Below are positions 34,934 through 46,679 of a stretch of DNA of 64,000 bases, in pieces; the first letter of the stretch is position 1, and each line of letters starts with the position of its first letter. A model generated the notes under the pieces. That model made no database searches and was not told the origin of the DNA. It saw only the letters and a program-made list of their open reading frames with translations. Made by a program: the position numbers and the translations under genes. The DNA comes from Sarocladium kiliense (taxonomy: Eukaryota; Ascomycota; Sordariomycetes; Hypocreales; Sarocladiaceae): contig JAUZTG010000027.1 of the NCBI GenBank assembly GCA_030734395.1, forward strand, positions 84,687 through 148,686. The letters are read 5' to 3'.

Positions 34934-36147
34934 ATGGCGCCATTGACCGACGAAGTCCAGGACACCAAGTATCGCCTCGCAGTTGTACTGGAAGACGGCG
35001 AAGACGACGAATATTGTGGCTCTGCTGGTCCGGCAATTAAGCTCAGGTCTGGATCTACCAACTCTCGTGCGTCCATGACCCAACACAGGATCCTTTGAAT
35101 CTGTCTCATTGTCCAATACTAAGACAGATCGCGATTTATATCATAGGCCGGCCGAGGTTATATTCAGGACCACGTCTCCTCTCCCGGTCTCAGTAGACGG
35201 GCATCAAACACCATCTCACTTCCAACCTCACCCGATATCGGGGGGTCAAGAACGTTTCAGCCCAACCGTCTCAGAAGGCAAGTCCGAGATGCCGTGGAAT
35301 CACACGTCTCCGGTCCCTATCTCAGTGAGAGATCCTCAAACGGCCAAGCACCTGACCACGCGAAGCCTTGGGTGGGGCCCACAACCTGTCTCTCTTTGGG
35401 ACAATAATCTGCGGTCAAGCAACGCCCATCATCCGTCAGTAGAGATGGCCAAGCCGGACAGCAAGAGGCGATGGAACTGGCTTCCTCCAGACTGCGGTGA
35501 CTTCGAGACTGAGTCCTCAGGTCGCCTGCATGCACAGAAAAGAGTCAGCCGCGGCCCGGAGCACTCCCCAGCCGCTTCGCAACATGCAACTGCTGTAGAT
35601 GGAGCCTGGGCAGCAGACCAAGCCAACTCTGTGGGCGATCGACAACAGCAGTATAAGTTATTACCGCAGTTGAGCAGCAGCTCTGGAGCGAAGGAGGAAC
35701 GAGTTGGCGCGGTTAATATAGGACCACGGCCAATACCTCGTTTTGCTGCTCGCATGGCGGTACCGGAGAGTAGCGATGAGAAGGAAATGGAAGAAGAAGA
35801 GGAAACGGAGGATTCAGCACAGGAGAGTGAGGAGAACGGTGCTGCGGGCTCAGCTCAGCCATACGAACCAGGCAAAGCCGCCGAAAGTGCTGTCGTCGGC
35901 ACTCCTGATGCCACCATTGGGAACCTTTGGTACTGTCGCTAGCACTTCCGGCAGTATGAACACTGCCTCTAGCATTGTTCACCAGGATATGTCTGGCAGA
36001 CTGCTCTTGACCCTGGACGGCACTTGCATCCGAGGTGCATCGCAGCCACTGAAGAAGATGAAACTTACCTTGGAGTTTGGGAGTGAGAGTGGTGATGAAT
36101 CCTTCAAGGGCAAAACAAAAGCAAAGGGAGCACAGGGGAAGGAGTGA
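34934..36147 (+). CDS. Uncharacterised, largely disordered protein
   Basis: Proposed exons are 34934 to about 35023, about 35088-35929 and 35973-36147. The second intron (35930-35972, 43 bp, GTACTG...CTCTAG) joins the frames in phase. The first needs a weak GTCCGG donor before the ACACAG acceptor and is less certain. The protein begins MAPLTDEVQDTKYRLAVVLE. It is Ser/Pro/Gln-rich with little predicted structure, has an acidic EEEEE-type patch near residue 245, and ends in a short folded-looking segment (GRLLLTLDG, KKMKLTLEFGSESGDE) and a Lys-rich tail. No signal peptide or membrane span. Function not recognised. A single long frame of 278 codons plus compatible introns supports a gene, but the exon edges may be wrong. 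Confidence 0.5.
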
Positions 36148-37579
36148 GAAGGGGTGGCTGACTATTGTATTTGACTTGGATTGTTGCGATTCTTTGTAAT
36201 TCTATTACGAGCCTATGTGATGACTAGATTCGATCGCCTCTCCCCCTTATAGGTCTATGTACTGGTCTGGCAGCCTCGTTCACTCAACAAGCCGTCCCCT
36301 GCCCGACCTGCCCAATCATGGCACCAGCTCGTCCCTTTTTAGGTCAATCCGGCGACGCCCCACATCCCGGCCCGCGGGCCGGGAACGGGATCTGCCCCTC
36401 CTGCCTTGTTTAATTAAAAAGACCCTTTACTTTCGCTTCGTCCACTTCAGTGCCAAACGTTGATATGATTACCGTAGATCAATATATCAACGGCAGGGGA
36501 AGAGTCCTCTTAATCGCAACCTAAAGAGTACTGCAGATCCTTCTCATCACCATGTCTCTACCTACAAAGCCTCTTGAATCTCAAGGCAAGCAGTTCTGAC
36601 CCGCAACTATTAAACTCACTACCTATAGGCTCTCCGCCTCCTTCGTATCAGCCTCTTCGAGATGGTCCAGTCAAAGGAGGGTTGCCCTTGGCCCGATCCG
36701 CACGGGAACACCATGGTCATATTCTCCACGCCCAGAAGAGGGCCGAGGACCATCGCATTGAACTAAGACAGATGCGTATGCAGCGAGAGAGCCAAGAGCA
36801 CTCTTGCACCAATAATAGTGAGACAAGGCGTTAGTTGAAGCATACAGGGTAGCCTCAACGATTTTTCAACCGACTTCCTGATATTATTATATCATTTGCG
36901 AGCTTGCCTTTGATAGGGCCTAATACGCATGAGGAGGTTCTCGAGCTGAGAAGGCGGAGGGCTAAGTTGTTTCGCAGCACCGCAGCAAGCGAAGCCTGAA
37001 TGCGAGTGCTGATGCGTGCTATGGACGACATGTTTGCCCGGGCCGAGGATACGCTCCCTTGCACTCCGTATCAATCGTGTGTTGCTGACTCCCGAGCTAC
37101 CACCAGGACATATTCCGACAATGGGCCCTTCGTATCATGTCAGCTCATGCAATTCAAGGGTATAAGTCGAAGTAGAAGAAGTCTGTCTGCTATGTAGTCC
37201 GGGATCTCGAGGTGCGGCCATCATTATACCGAGACCTTCACGATATACCACTGCATAGGGATGATGTGCAGATGATAAGGGACACCCTAGACCTGGCCTC
37301 GGAGATGGTGGGAGCTGGAAACAACGAAGTGAATGCTATGAGTAAGGGGCCTCGAGATAGCGACCATGATGATGTTGAGGAGGAAGTGGACAAGGAGGGT
37401 AAAAAAAGTCCATATAGCATTAATCCGTGTAGTAGAAGTGGAAGTGAAGACGATAGGTGATAGTGAAGACAGTGATGAAAGCTCTCGAGACCATGCTAAC
37501 GACGAGGATATAGGAAATGGCGACGCTCCGAGGATTAGGGTTGAGAAGGTCACCTCCCGTTTTTCCTAAGCTGTCTATC
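36148..37579. other. No supported gene; probable relic DNA
   Basis: Short frames in several phases (36574-36834, 37212-37460, 37366-37569) carry Arg/Glu-rich sequence and are broken by stops. They directly precede the helicase-type relic and may be its more decayed upstream part, but nothing is recognisable on its own. Confidence 0.4.
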
Positions 37580-38660
37580 TCACGTTGTCAGAGGCGATGT
37601 TCCAGCCGACGATGATGTCATGGACCTACAGAGCCAAGATGGAACATGACGTCCTCAATTATGGTACACTTTGCGGCCATCTTGGGGATTACCATCGCCT
37701 CCGAGCGTATTGCAATGCGTACGACTACACGCCGGACCTCGCAGCCTTGGTCTGGGCTGGCCGGCTGCTATTTCTTTAGAACAGCCTTCCGAGATTCATT
37801 TGCGATACGCTTGTATATTGCTGGCCGTGCCGAACCGCTTGCCGAAGCGCCTAGAGGCGATTTGTACCAAGTACATGCTCAGGGGGTGTTCCTCGCCGTT
37901 GGCCGAGCTGATTGAGCTGAAGGCCTCCGGGAAGAGCATAGTGCGGAGGGAAGGGGCACGCGCGACACTGACCTGGGCACCACACGGGTCCTCTTTTACC
38001 ATCGGTAATTAAAAGGTGATACGATGTCTGAGTTCTGTACGGAGTACCGGATAGCGATCACACAAGTTGAATAGCTGGTTATGGAGCTGATGTTAGGATG
38101 AGATCCGGAAATCAATCTTTCCGTAATCCGCGATGACTTGGGTTGTCAAACTCCTGGATAGAAATTCCTCGATTACTCGGATAACTACTTCTCGGGAGCA
38201 TACAAGGCCATAGCACGTCATGCCTGGTCCTTGATGTTCCGCGGCAAAGCACTGGCTCAGGGTCGTCATTGGCTACCAGGACCGTGCTTAGCTTACCTCG
38301 AAGCCCGCATCCAGCATGTCCAAACGGGGATTCTCAGCCTTCCACATCTCGTCCGGTCTCCCGGCGCGGGTTTTGGAGACTACAGGCATCCACCTCCGTA
38401 ACACCAAGCTGGCAATCAGAAACATGTGCATCCGTGAGGGTTAGGTCATGATTACTATCAGCTACAACGAAGCTCGCCCATCTACCGATCACGCATTCTC
38501 CATGGTCCGTCACCTGCCAGAAGAGCTTGGTGTGCCCTTTGTAACATATGTCACCGTCCCTTTCTGGACGTTCTCGCGACTCAGCTTGAGCTACCGCACT
38601 ATCACAATAACGAGTCCCTCTTCTCGGACCCTAAAAAAACACAAGAGGAGAAGATAAGAC
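37580..38660 (+). pseudogene. Relic of a telomere-linked RecQ-helicase-type ORF
   Basis: Pieces recall the region before the helicase domain in long subtelomeric fungal ORFs. At 37670-38010, over two frames: CGHLGDYHRL, PDLAALVWAGRLL, RLEAICTKYMLRG, SPLAELIELKASGKSI, REGARATLTW. At 38340-38600: ETTGIHLRNTKLAIRN, then after a TAG, VMITISYNEARPSTDHAF and VRHLPEELG. The 38340-38600 frame carries a CAG-to-TAG type stop and the earlier part is frameshifted, so it is dead. The family assignment rests on remembered motif patterns and needs a search. Such ORFs cluster near chromosome ends, which would agree with the accessory look of the window. Confidence 0.5.
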
Positions 38661-38849
38661 GAGGAACAGACGGTGGCTTTCGACCTTTACGAGAGGAGAG
38701 AAAAGAGACTGGTTGAAGCTTCGAACCAAGCGATATCCATTTGGTTCCTGGCGCAATGACATAGAAGCTCTCCCCAGGACTCATGTAAAATGCAGAGCTT
38801 CGGATCCTGATATATATCTCATGTAATCCCGCTATTAGCCTAGGGGAAG
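38661..38849. other. Spacer between two relics
   Basis: No coding signal. It separates what look like a C-terminal piece of one copy and an N-terminal piece of another. Confidence 0.3.
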
Positions 38850-39430
38850 GCTCACTCTATAGCCACCTCAACCGCAAGCACCGTATCCCTGAGCCTACCT
38901 GCAAGGCTTACATTCAGCACTTCAACACCCTAGAGCTCGTGCCGCTGAAAGGTCTTGCCCTTCTACGCATGCGGCAAGATACCAGCAATTCCTAGACTGC
39001 GAGGTAGTTTTAAAGTGTTTCGATGCGACGTCTACAGGCCTGTGACGTCCCATTTCAATTCCATTCTCGGTCACATGGCAACACACAAGCTGGGCATGCG
39101 GCCTGCTCGAGCTTGAGAGACGGGACTCATCAGCACTTGCGACGCGCAGTCATTCTCATTAGCTACGCAGTACATTACCTACTTCGAGACACTGGCGCTT
39201 TCACTAGTTGGTGACACCGACACTAACAAGCAGATTGAGAGCGAAGCTGGTAAGTAGAGGGACTAGAGGTTGCTACTATGGACAAAGGATGTTAAACATT
39301 GTATAGGACGAGGTCCTAACACGATGCTTCCAAAATTGGTTCAGTTGGCAGACCAAGGTGGACGATCGTAGTGCTGCTGACGGTGGCGGTGCGAGGCAGT
39401 CAACGAGTGCTACCTGACGGTCACTGCTAT
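38850..39430 (+). pseudogene. Possible zinc-finger (C2H2/DUF3505-like) relic
   Basis: A frame from about 38855 reads LYSHLNRKHRIPEPTCKAYI, like the His-x3-His half of the divergent C2H2 module at the start of the same subtelomeric ORFs. Further right, WDEVLTRCFQNWF (about 39310-39345) resembles the block that follows in such proteins. Several stops and a frame change occur. The N-terminal-type piece lies downstream of the C-terminal-type piece at 37580-38660, so they would belong to two copies or a rearranged one. Weak support. Confidence 0.35.
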
Positions 39431-39823
39431 GCTACGTATCGCAGGAGCATGCGGAGGCTCGGATTATTTATGCGGCAAGTCTGGACGCAAATTGTCACAT
39501 CTGGTTGCTGACCCGTCGCCCTTATTAGATCCTGAGCCCCACGCGCACAGTTTTACCGCAGCCAGACGCCGCAATGTGTAGGAGCGCATCCGGGAATCCG
39601 CGGAGCTTAGATCTTAGACCTATATATCCTTCCAACGCTTGCCGGATCTCTGTGGACTCGCATCATTCTATTGCATACCCCGCACCCGGATAAATGGCCG
39701 AGTGTGGTGCGTCGCTTACAAAATAGTTTCTTGCAAAACTATAAGACGTTCTCTAATCCGTGCTTGTCGCATTCTTCCCGCAGTCATTTGAAAAGTCATC
39801 TCCTACCCATCCGAATCACAGCC
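39431..39823 (+). promoter_or_regulatory. 5' region of the oxidoreductase gene
   Basis: A TATA-like TATATATCC lies at 39621-39629, about 200 bp before the ATG at 39824. Pyrimidine-rich sequence and the context ACAGCCATG precede the start codon. No other feature was seen. Confidence 0.4.
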
Positions 39824-41071
39824 ATGTCCCCCATTAAGGTCGGCGTTATTGGCTACGGCGGCTCCGCCAAGCGCTTTCATCTGCCTTTCATCAGCGCCAT
39901 CCCAGAATATGAGGTTGTGGCCATTCTGCAACGCGCCGAGGCGCCGGCGGACCCATCTTCTGCGCCCAAGGGGTCGCACTGCACCGTCGACTGGCCTGCG
40001 GCCAAGCATTACCGGACAGCGGAGGACTTCTTCGGGGATAAAGACATTCAGTTTGTGGTTGTTGCCACAAGAGATGATACACATGCCTTATTCGCCGAGC
40101 AGGCACTGCTTGCTGGAAAACATGGTATGAGAGGTTCTATTCGTAGTAGAGTACTGCGTGCTAATGGGGGAGGCAGTCCTCGTTGACAAGCCCTTCGCCA
40201 GGTCAGCAGACGAGGCCGATAAGGTCATCAAGATCGCTGAACAAACGGGTCTCATTCTAACATGCTTCCAAAACCGACGCTGGGTAAGTGAACTTGTGGT
40301 TCTTCTTATGCCTAAGACTTGTCGACTAATTTAACCCAGGACGCAGACTTCCAGACTCTAGTAAAGCTCAAGGCGGCTGGCGCCTTTGGTGATATCAAGG
40401 AAGCTGAAATCCACTATGACTTCGAGAACGCCCCTTGGCTCTCATCCATGACGGCAAAAAAATACACGCCTGGCACGGGCATGGCCTTCGGCCTCGGTAC
40501 ACACAGCATCGACCAAGCGCTTGCGCTTTTTGGCCGCCCAGCCTCCGTGACGGGTTTCTTCCGCGCCCAGAGACCGATAGACAGTGAGGTCGAGGACTCT
40601 TTCACCATCATTCTACAGTACGACGGCGCACAGAAGGACTTGATTGTAACTGTCAAGACGGCCGTCACGAGCCCGCTCTCGCAGCAGCTCAAGCAACTTG
40701 TGCGGGGCACTAAGGGGTCGTTCATCAAGTTCCAGCAGCGCAGCACCTGTCCGCAGGAGGAGCAAATTGCAGAGGGCAAGAGTCCGTTGGACGAAGGCTT
40801 CGGCGTCGAGGATGAGGAGTTGCGGGGTATTCTAACAACGTATGAGGAGTTCGATGGGTCGGTGCAGAAACTGGATCCCAAGACGAACAAGTATACGGGA
40901 CGCTACCCGACTATTCCTGGGCGATGGATGGGGCTGTATGAGAATGTGGCGAATGCTATTAATGGGAAGGATGATCTAGAGGTTAAGGCAACGCAGTCGA
41001 GAGATGGGCTTCGGGTGATCGAGCTTGCCAGAGAGTCGCATGAAAAGCGTATGACGGTGCAGTGGAGGTAA
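39824..41071 (+). CDS. Gfo/Idh/MocA-family NAD(P)-dependent oxidoreductase
   Basis: Exons 39824-40124, 40177-40283 and 40340-41071 (introns 52 and 56 bp; branch site GACTAAT before the second acceptor) encode 379 aa. The N-terminus is a Rossmann dinucleotide fold: KVGVIGYGGSAKRFHLPF, then VVVATRDDTH. The family motif around the catalytic Lys appears as VDKPFA, split by intron 1. The C-terminal alpha/beta domain includes GTGMAFGLGTHSIDQALALF, with the conserved Asp and His positions of the substrate pocket. The length is normal. Such enzymes oxidise or reduce sugars, inositols or related polyols in the cytosol. The substrate cannot be read from sequence. All splice borders keep frame and no damage is seen. 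The neighbours are relics, so there is no pathway context. Confidence 0.9.
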
Positions 41072-42540
41072 AAGTTTAAGCTTTAGAATTTATATAACAA
41101 TCTGCAAGGTGTTAGCCGTGTTACTTAAGCTGATGGGCTCGACCCTTCCCGTGATCTTATGCCGTCGAGACGTAGCTGGAGGTAGCTGGGCTGGAATCAC
41201 GGCGGAGCTCAGACTGCTCTTCAAGAAAGCACCATGGCTCCTAGGAAATAAGCGAGAAGATGAGGTAGCCACCGGACTAAGGCTGAGAGGCACAGGTGGA
41301 TCAGTACAGCAACTGACAAACAAACAGACTGATGGCCACCGTTTCGAGGACTCACACTAAAGGCGAGGCCATCACTCTACGCCAAAAAGTGGTAGACATG
41401 CGGCCAAACACAGCTTAGCATAATATATACATACTGGAGGAATCGGGTAAAGTCCTGTAGGAGGGCCGGTGAAGCCTAACCGGAGCTCGAACGGCTAGCT
41501 AGAGACGCATGGAAATAGTACCACGACGCTATCAGATAATAGAAGAAGTCGCAAGGGAATGGTTTCTTGGCTGACGACTCGAACATCTGGACAGCCGCCG
41601 AATACCTGCATGCAGAAGGAGGCACATATTTTTTGAGCACCTTGTCTCCGCCACTTCCGGAGAAGATGATAGAGGAACGTTTGTGAGTGCAACGGTCAAG
41701 ATACTCCCTGCGCTCTTTCACATGAGTTCAGCTACAGTCTTTGCAGAGCTCAGCACTGGTAATAGCGAGCAGTTCCCTGACTTGACCATCCTATTATCCT
41801 GTTTAGGTGGAAGCTGGGCTACTGTATACCTGGGTGCATACTTGAACCGGCTGGAGTGATCTCCGTCGACCAGCCCTCGCTGACGGAACTGAACCTGGTT
41901 ATTAACTCGATATCTGATCAACGGAACGACACAAGACGCGCAACGGTCGATCTTTCGTCGTTCGAACAGCTATGGAGGGTTTCCTGGAGAGCTCCCTGCG
42001 AGTCACTTGCCCATATTAGCTGTTGCGATAAGTCAGGTGTACCTGTTCCTCTGTTCTTTATCCGCCAGATTGGACTGCTTCGGCTACTGCTCATTCCCTA
42101 AGCAGTGATACCTTTCAAACGTCGCCTTTATTCCATCTGCAAAAGCTGAAGACAGTCCCGAGCTCCGACCTTGAGAGAGTCTTGACGTTCCCATGGCTGT
42201 AGTCAGGCACAGCCGAGGGCATCCTGATATGTTCGCTACCACAATACACCAAGAGTCACGTAGGCAACAGGCCAGAAGCTGCTGCAACTTTTCAGCAGGC
42301 TGATGAGATCCTAATTGGCGACATGTATCTCATGCCTCCGACTGTGTTTGGGGTGACTCGGCCACCTTTGCCGTCAGTCGAAACGTCAGCAGGTATGCCA
42401 GCGTCGCTAACAAGTCCTCCACAGTTTCCCCTTCTAATAGCAGCACCAGAAACGACATGGGGGCCAAGTTTGGCCTCGATCGCCGGTGATTCATCATTCA
42501 AGAAGCTTCATGATAAGCCTAACTCCACTATAAAAGGTTC
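41072..42540. other. Intergenic, no gene seen
   Basis: Only short frames on both strands, none with motifs. Includes the 3' flank of the oxidoreductase gene. Confidence 0.45.
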
Positions 42541-42570
42541 TATGCCTATGCCTATGCCTATGCCTATGCC
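42541..42570. repeat. (TATGCC)5 microsatellite
   Basis: Five perfect head-to-tail hexamers. The plus-strand frame through it gives an artificial Met-Pro repeat. Confidence 0.95.
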
Positions 42571-42671
42571 TCAAGGCGCAGCTTGTCCCCGGCCATGAGC
42601 AAACGACAAGCGTATCCCACGATGAAACAAGGGGCCTTGGGATTGAAAGCTCCAAAACTGAGCTATAGCCA

Positions 42672-43250
42672 TCAAGTAACTTCCCTAGAACCTAACTCGG
42701 TCCGCATCATAGCGGCGACGGCGAGGAAACCCTTCTTTAGAGGCATTTTCGGCCAAGGCACGTGCATGGAGACATACTCTGCTGGGTCTGCTTGATGTGA
42801 AATGAGCATGACTTGATTGACAGCAGACTCGATAGCCGACTTCCTTTCCTCTGGAAGAAAGAATAGTGCGCCGATATACTTGCGCGAGTCTTGAGCGGCA
42901 CCTCTTTCGGGCGCGAGTGTGAGTGTCTGTGTTGATGACACACTCAAGATCTCGCCTTGTCCAATCACCACATTTCGCGACCATTGCGCCATCGCCTTTA
43001 GGTGAGTTGAGAACTACGACAGTCCGGATGGTAGGAGGAACGAAGATTCGCACAGCGGCAGGTGACCCTATAGCCTCAGTCTCGAGATCCTTGACCCTTG
43101 TTAGATGGTTCGTAATCTCATCCGACAATTTTACAACTATTAATTTCTCGACGATAACTCCTTTACACTCTGCTCTTGATACTGGCCTTATCTTAATTCT
43201 GGAGTACTCCTCACTTCCTCTGACTGTAAAAAACATGAAGTCCGACAAAG
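42672..43250 (-). pseudogene. Possible two-frame gene relic of unknown family
   Basis: Two minus-strand frames read smoothly in succession: about 43248-43000 (FMFFTVRGSEEYSRIKIRPV ... RTVVVLNSP) and about 42992-42672 (MAQWSRNVVIGQGEILSV ... MPLKKGFLAVAAMM). They overlap near 42990, as expected for a one-base frameshift or an unrecognised small intron. No domain is recognised. This may also be chance. Confidence 0.25.
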
Positions 43251-43658
43251 CGCTATCTTCAATGCCTCAATCAGCGCCACCGTAGCTCTAAGGAAAGCTT
43301 GTTAAAAGAGGCTCTTATCAGCCAAATGGCGGTAGCATGCTCTGACAGGAAAGATCATACTGGCAAGCCTCATTCTCGCCTCGACTTTGCCTGCAGGCAA
43401 TGGGCCGTATTGAGCTTCTAATTGCAGGGCGTACAAATGAACAACCATCATAAAAAGGGTATAGATTTGAATAGATGACTGTTAGGAACATTGGCAATGA
43501 GGATGTTAGCTCCGCTACTTCCAGGTTGGCATGACTGGAGGTGGTGTTGGCTTCCCACGGGGACAAGCTCTAGTCGAATGACGCAGAACCAAGGAGAAAG
43601 AAGAAGAAGAAGAAGAAGAAGAAGAAAAGACTTGCGACTACACGCTCCGCATCAAATC
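43251..43658. other. 3' flank with (AAG)n run
   Basis: No gene. A perfect (AAG)n microsatellite lies at about 43600-43627, just beyond the stop codon of the minus-strand membrane-protein gene, presumably in its 3' UTR. Confidence 0.6.
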
Positions 43659-44177
43659 TCAATGCCTCCTCAGTGTAGAGTCTATCTCATACGTCTCCAC
43701 TGGCCCCGCCTGCCACCCTATGCCATTCTGTAACTGCGGCAGCAACATCTCCCGCCTTTGGCCTTCCGTGGTCTCCTGGCCACCACCAGCTAACTCTGAC
43801 GCCGAATGCTGTGCCAGGTCCCGATCGCCGCCGAGATGGGACTGAAGCTCGGCAGGATAGGGCGAGGTAGACGGCATCTCGGTCGTCGGGTCGGGGTGGA
43901 GGCTCATGATGGGCACGGGGCTCGTCTTTTGCAGCGAGTCGCCGCCGTGGAGCTCCGACTGATCCATGCGCTCGGGGGGTCCGGCTGGAGATTCTTGTTG
44001 TCTTGCCTTGCGGCGGCGGCGACGGATGAAGAGGACGAGACTGACGATAAGAGCAACGGCGACAGCTGCGCCGAGAACACTGGCCGCGATGGTGGCAGTC
44101 CGGCTGGCTCCCCCTCCTCCGCCGCCGCCGTCTTCGTCTCCTCCGCCTCCTCCGCCGTTTCCAGTTTCTTCGGGAAG

Positions 44178-44210
<33 letters not shown>

Positions 44211-45539
44211 GCCCGTGCGTATAGGGACAGCGTCCGCGTATGTCTGCTCAATAGATTCTGACACCTTTGTACTGACTTCACCTTTGGCGGCGCTGCAGTA
44301 GTACTCAAACACCTTCAGCGCAGAGGATATATCTTGCGAGAGTGAGCTGCTTTCGCAATTCAATTTTACTTCGGAAGTCAGTGTGCTTGATACCCTGCTG
44401 TATACGCCAGCTTTGATACATATACACGATGCAAGGGCCTGCGGACCAGATGGGCATTTATGTGTCGTTTGCTATTTAGACCAAGTGATCAGTATGGCGA
44501 AGGCTGTGATTAGGGAGAATGCTTCAATGGTGAGCATACCTGAAGAATCACCGTGGATACTTGTGACCGGACGCAGCTGTTCAAGGATGAGAATTCCGGG
44601 AGGCCTGTGATATGGTATGTCACTAAACTCTCATGTTAGCTGCGAGTTCTTCCTCTCTCAGCAAGTCATACTCAGGCTCAAATGGGTGACTGACTATCTC
44701 CTGGGGGATTCTTTGGCATTTCGAACGACGTCTTGCCCTTATTCATGTTGCAGTAGTTAGTATACAGCTTGAATGCCGATGTCACGTCGGCATCGTTGGA
44801 GCATTTCTCTCCGACCGAGAGGCTTATATAAAAGCTGATGTCCTCAACTACAACGTCCTTGGAACAGACGCACGGCGCGTATAAGCTGACCGCACCAGTG
44901 GGACATCGGGACTCGGGCTAGGTGTGACAGGAATTTAGGGTCAGCTTCTAAGTTGCCTCCAGATGTGCGGAAAAGATCACTGGCGCTCGGCATACCATGG
45001 TCATAACCGCCGACTCCAGTGCCGACGAGGCACAGGGCGGAAGATTCTCTATCGCGCCTATATCAGTAATATATGCGTTGACAATATTAGTCGTCGGCGT
45101 CGGGAATTCAACCTTCAGCTTCGGGTCACAGTACTTGGCAATGACGCGAGACGCGCTCATCTGGTCGTCCGAGTCGCCATTGCCGCCGCACGACGACTTC
45201 ACTTTGTCTTCGATGGAGGACGTGACGTTTTTTGCCAGCGCGGTGTTGGAGCAAATGCATGACTGTAATTCCGTGACACCGCCATCGCAGGTGTTGTACT
45301 GGGTCTGCTCAGCGACGATGGAGGAGATGGCATCGGCAGCGCATGGTGCCTAGCCATGTGGGAGAGTCGCTATTAGCTGGTTGACATCTTTGAGGGATGT
45401 GTGAGATTGTAATGCTCTTGTCGCGACATACCAGTAGAGAATAGGCGTCTAGGTCCGTCACAAACTCGACGTCCTGAGCGAGCGAAGTGGAAATGAGAAG
45501 GGGCCCCAAAATAAGGGCGGGCTGGTGTAAGTATCGCAT
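43659..45539 (-). CDS. Secretory single-pass membrane protein with three cysteine-rich modules
   Basis: Minus-strand exons 45539-45432, 45349-44996, 44917-44695, 44622-44540 and 44471-43659 (introns 82, 78, 72 and 68 bp) give 526 aa. Residues 1-20 are a signal peptide (ALILGPLLISTSLA). Three ectodomain modules follow with the same plan: C-x~15-18-C near the start, a central CxC (SCICS, PCVCS, SCICI), a later Cys, then Y-C about 15 residues on (AKYCDPK, TNYCNMNKG, EYYCSAAKG). This suits a fungal cell-surface family with CFEM-like spacing, but each module lacks the full eight cysteines of CFEM. Then a Gly/Ser/Glu stalk, a membrane span (~382-405) with an RRRRR stop-transfer signal and a cytoplasmic tail of ~120 residues. 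A role as surface sensor or adhesin is inference. Intron 3 uses a GTCAGT donor and is least certain. Confidence 0.8.
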
Positions 45540-46679
45540 TGTGCTGATCGTGCCTAACAACACTTAGGCAACCAGGGAGCCTAGCGACAGTAGTAACAAC
45601 TAAAACATAGAGCCACCACCTGAGCCGTTGTTCCTAAGACGTTCGATCTCACAAAACAGAGGAGAGGGAGATATTGTGAGTTTCTCCGCGTAGCAGCTAC
45701 AGACGAAGAGACCCCTCTCTGCCCACCGCCTGAGAGTCGGCCTTGCTTTGCTCCGCCCGCCATGTCAGATGCCCAATCCGGCGCTGGAGGCTTGGCAAGG
45801 CATACTGTGGTAGGAGGCAGAAAGTATGTTAGCTCACCCTAAACAACAGCAGCAACGTCGTTACCTGGCGCTTCATGAAACCTAGCCTTGATAATAGACG
45901 CCCATTCTGAGCGACCGATTTGCGGATCATGGCGACGAGTGTGATAGATAGAGGAAAAGGTGACGGGTTTACGTGACAAACCACCTGGGATGAAGGTCAT
46001 CCGTCCAAAGGGCGATTGGTGCTTAAATGGTTAGGCTGATGCATCTAGCTCATGCTAGAAGGGCTGGCCAGCGAAACCATCAGCGACAGCGAAACCCCAG
46101 CCCCATGCCCACACAAACACAAATGCTCCAGCGTCGGCCTAGGCCGTATCTTATCTCTGACGAACATGGTCAAGTGGTCTAACACGTAGTGGGCTTGGAA
46201 GCGCGTGCGATCGCCTATGGTGGCGCTCGCCTGCCCCGAGCTTTCAGAATTATCAGCCTTCTCCCCGAGCAGATACACCTTCTCTAAGTGAGAGATTAGT
46301 CGATTCTCTGCCATTGTTACACTGACGAGCCGATCTAGATCGAGATGTCGTGAACCAGTTACCGAATATTCGCGCAAGGGGACTTTCACCATTGGAGCTG
46401 CTGCCGGGACTGGGACTGCCGGGACAGAGGCCCGACTTTCTATTTGATGCTGCTGTTGTTTGTATGAAGAAAGAGCAGAGATTCATTTATTTCCCATCCC
46501 TTTTCACAACAAAACCCCATAATTCTCAAAGTTCCAATGCGGTGCGTATTTCTCCGGGCCGGACTTTATAATTACGAACAGCCTCAGACATGCAGACGAG
46601 GCCCCCAGCTCGATGAACTCGAGTCAAACTCCGCCCAAACACTAATAGTACTCGGGGACCTACGCCGAGGCCGCTCCGC
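45540..46679. other. Intergenic, one weak minus-strand frame
   Basis: The 115-codon minus-strand frame at 46045-46392 contains CGHGAGVSLSL, reminiscent of an alpha/beta-hydrolase elbow but lacking the nucleophile Ser or any surrounding fold. No splice partners were found. The rest shows nothing. Confidence 0.4.

Noticed and set aside
43904..44308. Arg/Ala-rich and Pro-rich frames opposite the membrane-protein gene
   Set aside because: They arise from the GCCCGA and GCC/TCC repeats that encode the Gly/Ser stalk of the real gene.
46045..46392. Minus-strand frame with a GHGAG motif as a lipase
   Set aside because: The nucleophile Ser of GxSxG is absent, the rest shows no hydrolase fold, and there are no splice partners.
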